Shown here piece after piece: positions 12,201 to 23,579 of a stretch of 64,000 nt of DNA. Positions within the stretch are counted from its first letter, which is position 1. Each line of letters begins with the position of its first letter. The stretch comes from Camarhynchus parvulus. Taxonomy: Eukaryota; Chordata; Aves; Passeriformes; Thraupidae. The translations under genes were made by a program, and so were the position numbers. The stretch is from assembly GCF_901933205.1 (NCBI RefSeq), contig NC_044572.1:73901465-73965464 (forward strand). The letters are read 5' to 3'. A model generated the notes under the pieces. That model was not told the DNA's origin. It saw only the letters and a program-made list of their open reading frames with translations, and did no database searches.

Positions 12201-13544
12201 AACTGCAAACAAGTCAGTAAGTCTCCTGTCATGCATTTCTACAAGCTATGGGAGTTACAGCACAGCAAAAATCATAATAACAGCTTTGGCTTGTCAGGGA
12301 AGTACCCACTGTGACTTAAGTAAACTCTGCTGGAGGAGAAGAAATGCATACAGATAAACACAAGATCTTTGCTGCCTAGAATTGACAATAAATAGAACTG
12401 TCTCACTACTTACTGAGAATGTTTCTGTATTTTGGGATGCAGTATTCTGTGGTAATGATATCGTAGTAGGCCTATAAATGCCACAATATGGACTCTATTA
12501 AAAATACTATTCATTAATTTAGTCTCCATGCAATTTCTTGTGAGGTGTGTGCTTTCTAAGTAAAAGTCCTTTGCCACAATTTTTTTTCTGGTCTACCAAA
12601 GGATTCATACTATCCTAATTATGCATGTAGTATTGTCACCTCATGATTTGCCCTCATCCTCATTTTCCTTCTTTGATTTCACAAAGTGCAATGGTCACTA
12701 TCAGGAGTAAAAATTCTTTGAGGTTTTTTAAGAAAGAAGAGAAGCAATAAACCGTCAAACAACAAAACCAAAAAAGATGTTCCAATAGAAACAGGAACAG
12801 AAGAGTAGGCAAGACTCAACCTTAAAAGCTTATGGGAAGAAATTTTATTTCCTCCAGTTGATGACACTTTTCAGAACTTTTGAAATCTTATAAGATGTAA
12901 GTCTTACTCAGTGAAAATTGTTCAATTTCTGCATAAATAGTAGATGGCGGGGTTTTTTTTCAAAATTATAGTCAGAAGCGCAATTTTTTTTCTTTCTGTC
13001 ATAATCAGGTTTATGGATTATTAAATCTGAATAGGTTTAATTCCTAATGCAAATCTTTTCTTTAGTCATTATAACCAAGTAGCCCTCTAGGACAAGGACA
13101 ACTGGAGTTGATAACATCTGGTCATATGCTTTGTATGGAATTTGCAAGACCTCAAGATGAAGGTGTCTTCATCATCTTCCTGTGGTTTTGCTTTACTCGG
13201 TTCAGCTGAGACTATTTTTTCTAATTCACTGGACATCTAGCATTAATTTGTTTTGCTTTTGTTTTTCCTTGTGTGATAGAGTCATTGTTTTATACAGATA
13301 TCTGTAACAAGCAGGTAGCCTATGAGAATTCCATGTTTGTGATTAGCAAATAATGATGAAGAGTATGAAATGTAGGCCTGTTACAAAGGCAAATGTTGAG
13401 AATAGACACACAATGAAGTGCCGAGGAGAATATACACAGGAAGAGAACAGGCATAGGATCAACAATGAAGACCCTGAAGCATTAAACAACTCTTTAATGG
13501 TCAGTTAAAAAAATGCAGACCTGGATCTAGGCAAAACTGGTGTT
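6236..13544. other. AT-rich unique sequence, no gene seen
   Basis: About 7.3 kb of AT-rich DNA. An A/C-rich low-complexity patch lies near 6,558-6,587 and a T/G patch near 11,612-11,660. The open frames at 7,462-7,761, 9,090-9,431 (minus) and 11,680-12,015 (minus) are 99-113 codons and match nothing I know; I treat them as chance. The stretch around 9,770-9,900 reads as less degenerate and could be conserved non-coding DNA, but that cannot be judged from one sequence. Confidence 0.55.
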
Positions 13545-14288
13545 ATGGGTAAAAAAATGAACCAAGACATTTTATATAATATACATAAAAGGGATTTGGA
13601 TACAACATGGACCTGCATACCAAGGAAGAAAGAGAAAAGTGTAAAAGCCTGTAAGAAAAATATAAAAAATGATCCTAGTACATCCTACAATAAGGATGCA
13701 GAAAACCTCAACATGAACAACATATTTCTCCTGGAGAAGGATTCACAAATACTGACAACTCATCCAACAACTCCCAGCCACCCACCATCGCAATTGAAGC
13801 AAGACAATTCACCTTTCAGAACAATAGGGCAATTAGAGAATAACACCAGGAAAAAGAGACAAACTAAGGAGTATGCATATTATAATTTTAGCTGCACTAT
13901 TTTTATTTCTTTTTCTCTGGCAATATTTTATTTTAAGCTAACAATTTCTTGGGTTTACTTATATGTGATGTCTGCTTCCTCTTTGCCTGTGAACAATATT
14001 TGCAATATTTTGAATGCAAAATGTTCAGCTATGCTTTGTGGTTGGGATTCCCCAAAGAAGAGTCCTATTTATATACTATCTGTAATGTTGCAGAAAGTCA
14101 GATATAAGTATAAAACCAAATATATAAGTCGCCAAGATTTGTTGCTGCTTCAAAATTGTTATGATTGGCTGGGACAGCCATATACCAGTTCAACAAGTAA
14201 TGCTGTAAATTGTAGTGGACTTAGAGATTCACCAGACCTTTACTTGGCTGTCTGTTGTAAGGGGTTGTCAAGATATCATGAATATTAA
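13545..14288 (+). other. unusually long open frame, unrecognised
   Basis: From ATG at 13,545 to TAA at 14,286-14,288 the frame is open for 247 codons in AT-rich DNA, much longer than most frames here. The first third is lysine/asparagine-rich and hydrophilic. A basic RKKR stretch sits near residues 103-106. Residues about 115-142 are hydrophobic and membrane-like, and the C-terminal part is cysteine- and serine-containing. I recognise no family, catalytic motif or signal peptide. No splice context, promoter or polyadenylation arrangement supports it. It ends about 500 bp before a minus-strand LTR. It could be chance, a decayed transposon frame, or a young lineage-specific gene; chance or relic is favoured. 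Confidence 0.2.
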
Positions 14289-14785
14289 AACTCATGACCT
14301 GAGATACTTTTGAAACAAGAATAGCTGTTCCAGGAAAGAGACAATCTAGAATTCTGAAATAATTTAGAGACATCTTGGAATGAAAAATGGGATTTAATTT
14401 TTTTTTCTGCAAAAAGATACCAACAAAAGTAAAAGAGATGGTTTAAAAATAAAGATGAGGTTGAAAATACATACTCTGAATTCACAGATCAGACATAAGC
14501 CTCAGGGTTTTCTCATCCTGTGGCACAGCAGTACAGAAGGCAAATGAGAAAAGAGACAGAAGCCCAGAAATCTGGGTTTAGGAGCCAACACTGGCAGGAA
14601 CTGCAGCTGTCTCTGTCTTATGAGAAGTTCAGCATGAATAATGCATTTTCACTCTTCCCTCATCCCTCCAAAATCATATAATAATTTTCTGAATGCAACC
14701 TGTGGCACTCAAAAACTTCCAGCCAACCCTGTTATATTGATACCTGGAATGGTACTTAAGTATTGCCACATCTGCCTTATATTAT
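14289..14785. other. AT-rich spacer before LTR
   Basis: No gene or recognised repeat. The sequence from about 14,520 becomes somewhat richer in GC toward the LTR. The 70-codon frame starting at 14,641 runs through the LTR boundary and is not a gene. Confidence 0.5.
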
Positions 14786-15606
14786 TGTGGTGGCTTGGTG
14801 CTGACTGGACAGCAGGTGCCCAAAAAAGCCACTCTATCACTCCACAGTCTTAAATAGACAGGGGGGATGATATTATGTGGGTAGAGATAAGGACAGGGAG
14901 AGATCACTCACCAGTTACGATCATGGAAAAAACAGACTTATTGGGGAAATTAGTTTAATTTATTACCAGTCAAATCAGAGTAGGATTATGAGAAGTAAAA
15001 CCAAGTCTTAAAACACCTGGCCTCCTACTCCTCCCTCCTTCCAGACTTAATTTTATTCTCAATTATCTTTACTCTCAATTCCACAGCGTGCAGACCTTCA
15101 GGAACAGACTCGCAATTCCAGAAAACCTGCTCCAGCACGTGCTCCTCCAGAGACTGCAGGTGGATCTCTGCTCCACCATGAACCTCCATGGGTTTCAGGG
15201 ACACAGCTTCTTTACCATGGGCTGCACCATGAGCTGCACCATGGGCTGCACCATGGGCTGCACCAAGGGCTTCAGGGCTTCCAGCAAACTGTTTTCCAGC
15301 ACCTAGAGCATGTCCTCTCTTCTTTTACTGACCTTGGTGTCTTGCAGGGCTGTTTCCCCTCAGTCTCTCACATATTCTCATTCTTCTCATCTCTGTTTTT
15401 TTCTGCATAATAATTTTTTCCTTAGTATATTGCCCCAGAGGTGCTACCACTGTTGCTGATTGGCTTATCCTTAGCCAGCAGCGGGTCTATCTTGAAGCCA
15501 GCTGGCATCAACTTCACTGGATAGAGGGGAAGCTTCCAGCAGATTATAACAGAAGCCGCCTCTGTAGCCCACTGCTAGGAAAACATGGTCATGTAAGCCC
15601 AATACA
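14786..15606 (-). mobile_element. solo ERV LTR, minus strand
   Basis: Read on the minus strand this begins TGTATTGGGCTTACATGACC at 15,606 and ends with CCACCACA at 14,786, giving TG...CA termini about 820 bp apart. The arrangement matches my memory of an abundant avian LTR class: a start with TGTATTGGG and a GGAAGCTTCC motif, a middle of repeated units containing CCATGG and GGAGCAG-like words, then a GATCTCTCCCTGTCC motif near the 3' end. I believe this is an ERVL-type LTR but cannot confirm the name. No internal retroviral sequence is attached, so it is a solo LTR. Flanking 5-mers (ATTAT and AAAAT) do not form a clean target-site duplication, which suggests age or an imprecise boundary. Scattered differences from the remembered consensus also point to an old copy. 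Confidence 0.8.
15214..15270 (+). repeat. 12-bp tandem repeat inside the LTR
   Basis: Four copies of ACCATGGGCTGC lie at 15,214-15,261 (the second copy has A for G), followed by a partial fifth to about 15,270. The unit is in the variable middle of the LTR, where this LTR class carries GCAGCCCATGG-like words. Read on + it would encode repeated Thr-Met-Gly-Cys, but it is not part of a gene. Confidence 0.9.
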
Positions 15607-15992
15607 AAAATTCTCTTTCTTTTCAAAATTGAAAGTTTTCCCTTGGCTATTAAGGAACTTTTATTTCCGACAAATTATCTATTAAAAGATTTATCAAATA
15701 TTCCTTTGCTGTCTTCATATTGATAATGCTGAGTTAGTAATTGCCAGATATATTTGAAGGTGTATAAAGGATACTACACAAAGACTTAGTATCAAAATTG
15801 TTTTAACACGTGTTCTCTAGCAAAATCTCCTTACTTATGATTGAGAGTATTTGTTAAAGCCTGCTCTAAGAAAAGATTGGGACTGGGTTTGAAGGATGAT
15901 ATGGGCTTTGATACACTACAGCATCAAGGGAAATAATAGTGAGGAAATAACCTGTTTTGTGGGCAGTGTGTTCTGCTAACAATAATCAAAAG

Positions 15993-16113
15993 TCTGTGTT
16001 AGAAGGGACCTAGAAGGGGCATCAAGCGCAACTCTCAGTCTTGTACAGGATAGCCCAAGAACACCCATGCCATGTGCCTCGCAGCATTGCCCAAATGCTT
16101 CTTGAACTTTGTC
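15993..16113 (-). mobile_element. CR1 LINE 3' fragment, minus strand
   Basis: The sequence AGAAGGGACC, followed by CCATGCCATGTGCC, CATTGCCCAAATGCTTCTTG and ACTTTGTCA, is the reverse complement of the 3' end of an avian CR1 subfamily. The sense strand of the plus-strand copy at 41,950-42,243 has the corresponding order: a CTGACAGAGCTCAAG stretch, an ATGGTATGATTCTTGGGGTG stretch, then the 3' tail. Only about 120 bp remain. The terminal ATTCTATGATT repeat is missing, so both ends are worn or truncated. Confidence 0.8.
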
Positions 16114-17039
16114 ATATTTAATTCTTATTCTAGTTTTACATAACACAACTCTCTTAAGAATTAAATTCCTTTATGTGTAACACAGATGCATGTTTGAAAT
16201 TTCCAAACTTCTTCTTTCCTTTATCATTTTTATACTTTTGCCTACCAGTATTGATTCTGCTTTGATGATGCATCCAGATCAAGATAATTACCTGCTTCTA
16301 CTTGAAAATCCCAACAGAAAAAAAAAAGTACTACACATTCATAACTGCAGGTACAGAGTTTGTGGTGACTGGGAGTGGGGCTGTGGCAGAGCCTCATCCC
16401 TGATGGGCTACAGCTGTGAAAAGCAGGTGAGCAGCATTGAAAGCAATGAGATATGGAGTGCCCAGGTGCACTGTCCAATCATGAAAAGAAACAGAAGGCA
16501 CACAGTGTAAAACATGTAAGATGAAGAATATAAAAGGTTGGGCTAAAGAACAAGAAGGGCAGGTGCTTGAAGCCTTCTGCAATGATGGGTGTTACTCTGT
16601 ATGGGGATGATTAAAGCTTTCTGACATTGTATGATGGTACTCTGTGTACTGTGGCCGTCTCAGCTGCGGCATGGGCTGTGATGTGTGCTACAACACATAA
16701 CCTATTAGTGAGGCTTCTATATTAAGGTACTTTCCTCAAATTGTATTGCAAAAATCTCAAAAATTGCATGATTCCTTACACTTTTTTTTTTGTCCCCAGT
16801 TTTGAAGTGTCATCCTTATTAGTTACTTGGATATATTTCTTCAGGTGGCTGATGTTTAATAAATATATTTTCTCTTTTTTTTAGTTGCTATAATCCCCCC
16901 CACTCTCCCAAACCAAATATCAATTTGCAATTAGAGTATTAGAGTGACAGCATCTATCACAGAGTCATCTGTTAGCTCTCCCTGAGCCTTTTCATCTACT
17001 CGCTTTCCCCTTTCCTTTCTTTCCATCCCCCTCTCTACA
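16114..17039. other. unique sequence, no gene seen
   Basis: The overlapping frames at 16,190-16,510 (+) and 16,242-16,478 (minus) are about 80-105 codons and resemble nothing known. GC is moderately raised at 16,340-16,700. No repeat was recognised. Confidence 0.5.
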
Positions 17040-17700
17040 GCTGTGGTGGGACAGGGGGGGGGGCGTTGGCAAGGGGCACTTTTGGAAGTATCAGGTCACA
17101 TAGAAGGAACATTGCCACTGTTCCCCATGGCATCAGTGGCTTCTCAGTCCCAATATCCCTTAAGGAGAGGGTGCAGTCTGGAGTCATGCTCTCACCTCTC
17201 TGGCATGTGAGTAGGTCACAGAGCAAATCAGTAGGTGGTTTCTAAAACTGAGGTCATGGACATATGATTACACAGAGCCATGTGAGAAAAGGAGCTCAGC
17301 AATTCCCCAGGTAGCTAACACCACAAGAAATAATATGCTCCTTCTCCTGTCACATTGGACCACAAGAAAAGGGGGTCAGGTGCCTTCCTTTGTTGTGCAG
17401 TGGGGACCTGCACCTCTCTTCTCCCAGACCCCAGGGGTCTTGAGCAGAGCAGGACCCCGTAGGAGGTAGGCCAGCTCTGATGCCCTGATTTACCTCAGAT
17501 CTATATGGTAATCCCGCTTGTGACTTGTCTCATCTCTACTAGACACCCGGGGCAAGCACCAATCAAATGTAATCCCGACATGGCAAGCGGAACAGAACCA
17601 GCAGATCTCAACAGACAGATTAAAAAAATGAGTAAATTATGTACTGGCAGAGGTGGACATGTGGTTACCTGTAGAGGGAGTGGTGAGGAAACACACACAC
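17040..17700. other. GC-elevated block, possible unrecognised repeat
   Basis: This stretch is clearly richer in GC than its surroundings. It starts close to a G10 run (17,054-17,063) and ends with a short (AC)n at 17,691-17,702. It contains CAGACCCCAGGGG and GCAAGCACCAATCAAATG stretches that look like LTR or old retroviral sequence, but I could not identify a family, TG/CA termini or a target-site duplication. The 63-68 codon frames on both strands are too short to interpret. It could equally be an old unique GC-rich segment. Confidence 0.35.
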
Positions 17701-17702
17701 AC

Positions 17703-18806
17703 ATCTAACAGTGCTGTACAGCCTGCCCAGTTGTTTTCTGGTCGTAACATTTCAAGCCTGTTTTATCACTATACACACAATATGAAGAGATAAAAACATT
17801 ACAGAGAAAGTGGATATTTGCATACAATACTAAACAGGTAATAGATGCCTCATGTTCTAGTCTTGCCTGCCATCATGACAAATGCTAACAGATGGAAAAA
17901 TTAAAGTTTAGAGGAAAGGCTTAAGTGTTCCTTTGTAAAATTGCTGTCTAAGTTGAAATGCTCAAACATCCTCCAGCTGAAAAATTTAAAATATGGTTGC
18001 ATAGTTTGATATTCTTCAATCAACAGCTACCTCACAGTAGACTGTATTTCCAAAAGGATCTGAGATCTGCCTTTCTAATTAAAATGGCTGCAATAGAGTA
18101 CCAAATATATTTCGAAAGGGGATTGACTCTCTTGCCCACACACCAATACATTTACAATGAATAAATATATGTTAAAGTACCTATTCCTTTATCTATCTGC
18201 TCATCATGCTAAAGAGAGATGGGGTGTAGTGAATAAATGGTGCTGTGGATTTTTCCCTCTAAATTCGCCTAATTTCCAATTAAGTTAATCCAATGGAACA
18301 ATATAACAGGCATTCTAACATGGAAATCAAATTCTAAATTGGTGTTTCTAGATAGAATAAAATATATTCCTCAATTTAGTTATATATTTGTGTTATTTTG
18401 CAGAACATATAGAATGATTCCTCACAGACATATTTGATAAATAAGGACTCAACACACAAAAACTTTAATCAAATTTTATATACTTCTTATGGCTTTTGCT
18501 ATATAAGAAGTTGTAATAAAGACATATGTTGTCATACTGCTGAGGAAGAATATCTCAGTATCTTAATTCCAGGCTCACCTAACAAATGCTTGGGTTGTAT
18601 CTAATGCCTTCAAACCTCTGCTATATAGAATCTGAAGTAGTTGTAAAATTTTCTACTTCACATGTTTCTTACTTGTGAAAACAATGTTCTGATGGCTTAA
18701 AAACAATTAAATATATAATATATATATATTTTACCCTTAGAGGGCATAAAGAATATGCTGTTTGGAGAAAAAAATAAATGGCCATGGTAGTTAATGGCTA
18801 AAGATT
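17703..18806. other. AT-rich unique sequence, no gene seen
   Basis: No gene, RNA or recognised transposon. It holds a short TATA run at 18,713-18,730. Confidence 0.6.
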
Positions 18807-18831
18807 CATAATGCATGATTCATGCATTATG
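18807..18831. repeat. perfect 25-bp palindrome
   Basis: CATAATGCATGA, one T, then TCATGCATTATG: two perfect 12-bp arms with a single-base centre. It includes nested ATGCAT words (NsiI-like). The arms contain GC pairs, so this is not simple AT drift. It could be a dimeric binding site or a chance cruciform. Confidence 0.9.
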
Positions 18832-19380
18832 GGGCACTGGATCTTAAAGACTCAACCTGGGATGCCCTGGTCATTTTAACAAAACAAAACCTCCAATCTT
18901 TTCAGAGTTTATTATTGTGTTGTTGGTTTGCTTTTTTTTACAACAGACAGTGGGGATGTAATTTCTGATGTTCTGCTAACAGTTGTTTGTATCTTGGATT
19001 ATTGTAAATAAACTGTCTTCATTTTATAGAATCTCTCACAGTGCCTTTTTCCAAATTGAAATCTCAGTGAGGCTTTGATTAAAATGAAAAAGAACTAAAA
19101 TGAAATTTTATTAGGTGATACAGTGTACTTTTCTCCTCTTAAACCTCTTTATACTTTCTATGATGATTGTTTGAGTATTTCTTTCATACTTGGAGGTAAA
19201 GATAAATGCATTACACAGTGTTGTTGACAAGTAAAAAAAAAAGTTAAAATAGATTCTGTTTCACTAATTTATGTTATATCTATATTTAAACTGCAGCAAT
19301 ATATTTTTATGATATGTACTTTTTGTTTATATTGTATTTTAATTAATTTTATTTGAACCTTCTTTTTCATTGGTAGGGTA

Positions 19381-19450
19381 GGGAGGTTGTGGGAGTGGTT
19401 TTGCTGTTGTTTAGGTTTTTCCGGTTTTTTTTGTTAGGTTTTTTTTTAAT
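19381..19450 (+). repeat. T/G-rich low-complexity tract
   Basis: The tract is GGGAGGTTGTGGGAG followed by mixed TTTTGG, TTTTCCGG and poly-T words. It is of the same kind as the tract at the start of the window. Confidence 0.75.
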
Positions 19451-19555
19451 AATACAAGCTATAGAGCAGATACACATTCTGTGATCAAGTATGTTCCATG
19501 TTTCTCTCTAAGAGTTACTATATTTGTTATGTACTTCTATACTAAAAGTTTTATT

Positions 19556-19586
19556 ACTTTTATAAACTTATACAACTTATAAAAGT
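19556..19586. repeat. 10-bp inverted repeat, imperfectly extended
   Basis: The arms ACTTTTATAA (19,556-19,565) and TTATAAAAGT (19,577-19,586) surround an 11-nt loop. Pairing continues outward for about eight more positions with three mismatches. It is AT-rich, so its significance is modest. Confidence 0.7.
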
Positions 19587-19941
19587 TTTAATACTTTTTA
19601 TCTCACAGGGAAAACATTAAGTTTAACTCTGGATTTTGTGAAATTTGTACATGTGATGATGACCACTGCAGAAAAATCTCACAAAAATCAGTAAATGATA
19701 ATGGTAGTGCCTCCTTAGCTGATTTAATCATTCATATGGTAATGTTAAGGAGCCTACAGTGTTGATTCAGAAGATTCTTGAGAATAATTATAAGAATTTG
19801 CTTATGAAAGTAGGATGTCTAAAAATTAGGTGGCTCAGGTTTTCTAAGGAAATTTTGTGTTTTGAGAGTGTGACATAACCAGCTGCAGAAGTCTACTGAT
19901 GACATGCACGTTGCCCTCATCTTTTTGTCATTCACAATAGT

Positions 19942-21030
19942 ACAGAACCACAGAATCACAGAAACATAGGATCATAGAATAAAAGATCCGTAAAATCACA
20001 GAATAACTTCCACTGGTGGAAGGGCTTTTGAAGGTAATTCTACCCCAATCCCCTTGAAGTGAGCACAGGCATCTTCCACTGGACCAGCTTGCTCAGAATC
20101 CTATCCATGCTGACCTTAGACACTCCCAGGGATGTGATATCTACCTCCATTTCGGAAACCTGTTCAACCAGTGTTTCATCATCCTCACTGTAAAAGATTT
20201 CTTCCTTAATTCTAGTCAGAATTCCCTCTCTTTTAGTTTAGAACCATTACAATTCCTGTCTCAACCAGACCTACTAAAAATTTGCCCCTATCTTTCTTAT
20301 AAGCTCCCTGTAAGTGGGAAATTTACATTAATATCTCCCTGTACCCTTCTCTTCAGTCTGAACACCCCAGCTATCTCAGCATGGCCTCATAGGAGTGTTA
20401 TTCCATCTCTGATCATTTTTGTGGCTTCTGGACCTCCTCTCCTGTGCTGAGAACCCCAGAGCTCGATGCAGCACTCCAAATAGAGTCTCATGAAAACAGA
20501 GGAGCAGAACCCCCTCACCCTGCTGGCCACCTTGCTCTTGATGCAGTCCAAGATACGACTGGTTTTCGGGGCTACAAGAACACATTGCAGGGTCAAGTCC
20601 AACCTCTCATTCACCAGCAACCCCAAAACCTGCTCTCAATCCATTCATCTCACAGCCTGTATTGATATTGAGCCTTGCCCCAATTCAGGCACAGCACATT
20701 GCACTTGGCTTTGCTAAACTTCATGAAGTTCCTATAGGCCCACATCTCAAGCTTGTCCAGGTCCCTCAGATTACATTTCATCCCTTAGCTGTGTCAACTG
20801 CACCACTTCAATTTGATGTCCAAAAATTGCTGAGAGTGATCTCAACCCCACTGTCTATGCCATTGATGAAGATATTAAACATTACTCATCCCACTTGTCT
20901 CTGATCTCTGTTGGGACATCCAGCCAGTTTCTCATCCAGCAGTTCATTTATCAAATCCATATGTCTCCAACTTAGAGAGAAGGATGTTGTGGGGGATCAT
21001 ATTGAAGACTTTACGAAACATTCTTCACGG
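19942..21030 (-). mobile_element. CR1 LINE, 3' ~1.1 kb, minus strand
   Basis: The left end carries repeated ACAGAATCACAG and ATCATAGAAT words, the reverse complement of the CR1 3' terminal ATTCTATGAT repeat. To the right come, in antisense order, the CR1 3' UTR and the C-terminal part of the ORF2 reverse-transcriptase protein. Recognisable antisense words include TCTTCAGTCTGAACACC, GATGAAGATATTAAAC and GGACATCCAGCCAGTTTCTC. The minus-strand frame at 20,387-20,626 gives CR1-like pieces such as LVNERLDLTLQCVLVAP and CIELWG. The coding part is broken by stops and frameshifts. The right boundary is approximate; the element is 5' truncated, as most CR1 copies are. Confidence 0.9.
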
Positions 21031-21114
21031 GTTTTTCTTCCCAGTAACCTTGAGTTGGTTGACCTTCACAAGCTACAATTTATTACAACCTTATCCCAGA
21101 AAGTAAACTATTGA

Positions 21115-23549
21115 AATATTAAACAAACACACATGTGTTAAAAATTATGTAGACTCACATTCAGAAGAAAATCATGTGTTATTAAGTAGTTGTCTCTCAG
21201 GTTATGAAAAAATTGAAAGTATGATCTGTGACTGTGACAAAGAGAGTCAAGCTGACCACATGTAAAACCAAGCATACCTAATGTGCGTTCCTTCACATGT
21301 TTAAGTTCTATGACAGGTGTAATTTATATATAGACAAAACTGACTCTTCTTGATAGCTATCCACTTCATGTATTTTATTTTTTTAGTTTTATTGTGATGT
21401 ACTTTACTTGTAATCACAAATATCCTGTTTAGCATTTTACTTAAAGCAATTTTTGCTGTCACATTAATCTTAATATTTTCTTCATGTTGATAAGCTATGT
21501 AAGAATAATTTAAGTTATATGGCTGTGAGTTTTTTTCAGCACCCAATGTTGTAGAAAAACAACAAAAGCATTTAAATGTGTATTGTACTTAACTTTATCA
21601 TCAATACTATCCCTCAGGTCAGTTGCTCTTCTATTGTGATTTAATCAAATGGTAAGGAAGAACTGTAGAGTCCAGGGATTATTTTTGTTGAATGAATGTG
21701 TTCAGATACAGTTCTGGAATCAATGAACTGGAAAGATGTCAGCTCATGCTGGGAACACAACTTAGCTGTATGGTAATAAAAGCACTGAGAAGGTGTCAGG
21801 CAAACAAAGCCATAGCCTGCAGCAGCAAATGACAGTTCTCTGAATTAGTATCCCTGTCCTTGAGCTTAAATTTGTATATGCTTCAAATCTTTCTGATAAA
21901 ATTCTTGCTATTGCACTGCAAAGTTATCAGATTAATGCCTCTCTGATTTTGCTGGATTAAATGATAAAAAGTGCTATAAAATAAAAAGGAGGGAGGAAAA
22001 AAGTTCACTCTATTTGGATTTTTTTCCCTTTGGAAACAAAAATGTTGCAGAAGTTATGGTATTCCATAGAAATGTCAGCACTGCAATCTGTCTGCAGAAG
22101 TCTGCATAATTGGGAGAACCTTCACTAAACACAATGTCGGAGCAGTACCAAGTAAAAGGTCATGTGTTATTATTCACTGTGTAGCTCAAGAGGGAAGAGC
22201 AATTAAGAAAGCCAGAGGGAAAGGCAAAAGCATCAGCACTGCTCCTAAAACTCCTAGCTAAATTTTAGAAGTGGCAGAGTGGGAGGATACCATATGTATT
22301 GGTCCCTATGGCTAGCATCTTTAATTTCTGGATAAGATGAATCAAGGTAAAATCAAGAGTCACAATCTAAGCTGTCAGCAAAAGAAACAATGAATTAACT
22401 AGAAAAGAAAATAGAATAAGATAATAATTTAGAAACAATCATTCAGCCTCCCCCTTCCAACATCCCATCAACACCTCATACAAACCCCAATATATTACTA
22501 TTAGGAATAGGAGAAAGCTTTTTTTTTTTTTTAAATGGGAGTGCATCTGGTCAGATTCAACAGCACTAATGTTTTCTGAATTCCTGGATTGGAGTTATTT
22601 TCAGGTTTTAAATGCAATTTAAGAAGCTGGGGTATGCGTTAATGGGGTTTTTTTATCCCTATACTCACTTTTACTGCATTCAGAGCAGATAATTTTTCAT
22701 CCTGGGTTAGAGCAATCCATTGCTAAAACCTTTCATGAATGGTGATGTGACTGCATAAACTCATTTTCTTCTTGATAATCTTTTTCAGCAAGGGGTACAA
22801 TCATGGGAACACCTGAAAGGCATTATTTTTGTGATAAGACATGGAGCTACTAGATAAATATAACTCAGAAAACATACTCATTGGAAAGATTGGTTCAGTC
22901 TTCTGAGGTTCACTTAGCCTGGAGTTTCAATAATGTGCTGTAACTGTTTCAGAGGTGCTGGACTATTAAGTACAAAATCTTGTTGTGGGCAAAAAGGAAA
23001 CATATTATAGATAAAGCCAATGATATATTGCTGATATAACAGAAATCTTGACAACACAATAAATGAATCATTTTTAGCCCAGATCTAAATATTACAGGAA
23101 AAAAATCTTACAGTTACAGTCTAATCCTACTGGTCTTAGTGCTAATACTACAGTTAGACATACAGGCATATTCTATTACATATCTCTTTCTCAGATGCTT
23201 TGTTCAACAATCCTTCTGGGTCCTTTTGGTCCTCAGGTTGACAGCTTCAGCTTTCTTGTGGTTCTGCAGCAACTTACAAGAATCTGAAATTCCATACCGG
23301 GAGGATTATGATATTGGTAATTTCTTTTTCCTCACCCTAGGATTCCATTTGGGTTACTATTTTGTGTTTTCTAATGTACTTTTGTAGGTTCCTGTTACAT
23401 CTGAATTTACTGTACGCATTATATATCTTACACACTTGTTTTCTTACCCCAAGACTGGTTTGCCTCAGCTTTAGATATGCTTTTTTTTAACTGATATTTG
23501 TTGGGGTTTGTAGCCCTGAGATCTCCAATACCTTGTCATTAGGGAAAGG
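21115..23549. other. AT-rich unique sequence, no gene seen
   Basis: No supported gene. The minus-strand 81-codon frame at 21,301-21,546 and the plus-strand 82-codon frame at 23,139-23,387 are unremarkable. Poly-T near 22,520-22,531. No recognised transposon. Confidence 0.6.
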
Positions 23550-23579
23550 AAAAAAAAAAAAAAAAAAGGAAAAAAAAAA
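23550..23579. repeat. poly-A run (A18-GG-A10)
   Basis: This A homopolymer is interrupted by GG and preceded by AGGGAAAGG. No retrocopy body was recognised to its left, so it is listed only as a simple repeat. Confidence 0.9.

Noticed and set aside
14786..15606. Full provirus at this site
   Set aside because: No second LTR, primer binding site or internal retroviral sequence adjoins the LTR, so it is called a solo LTR.
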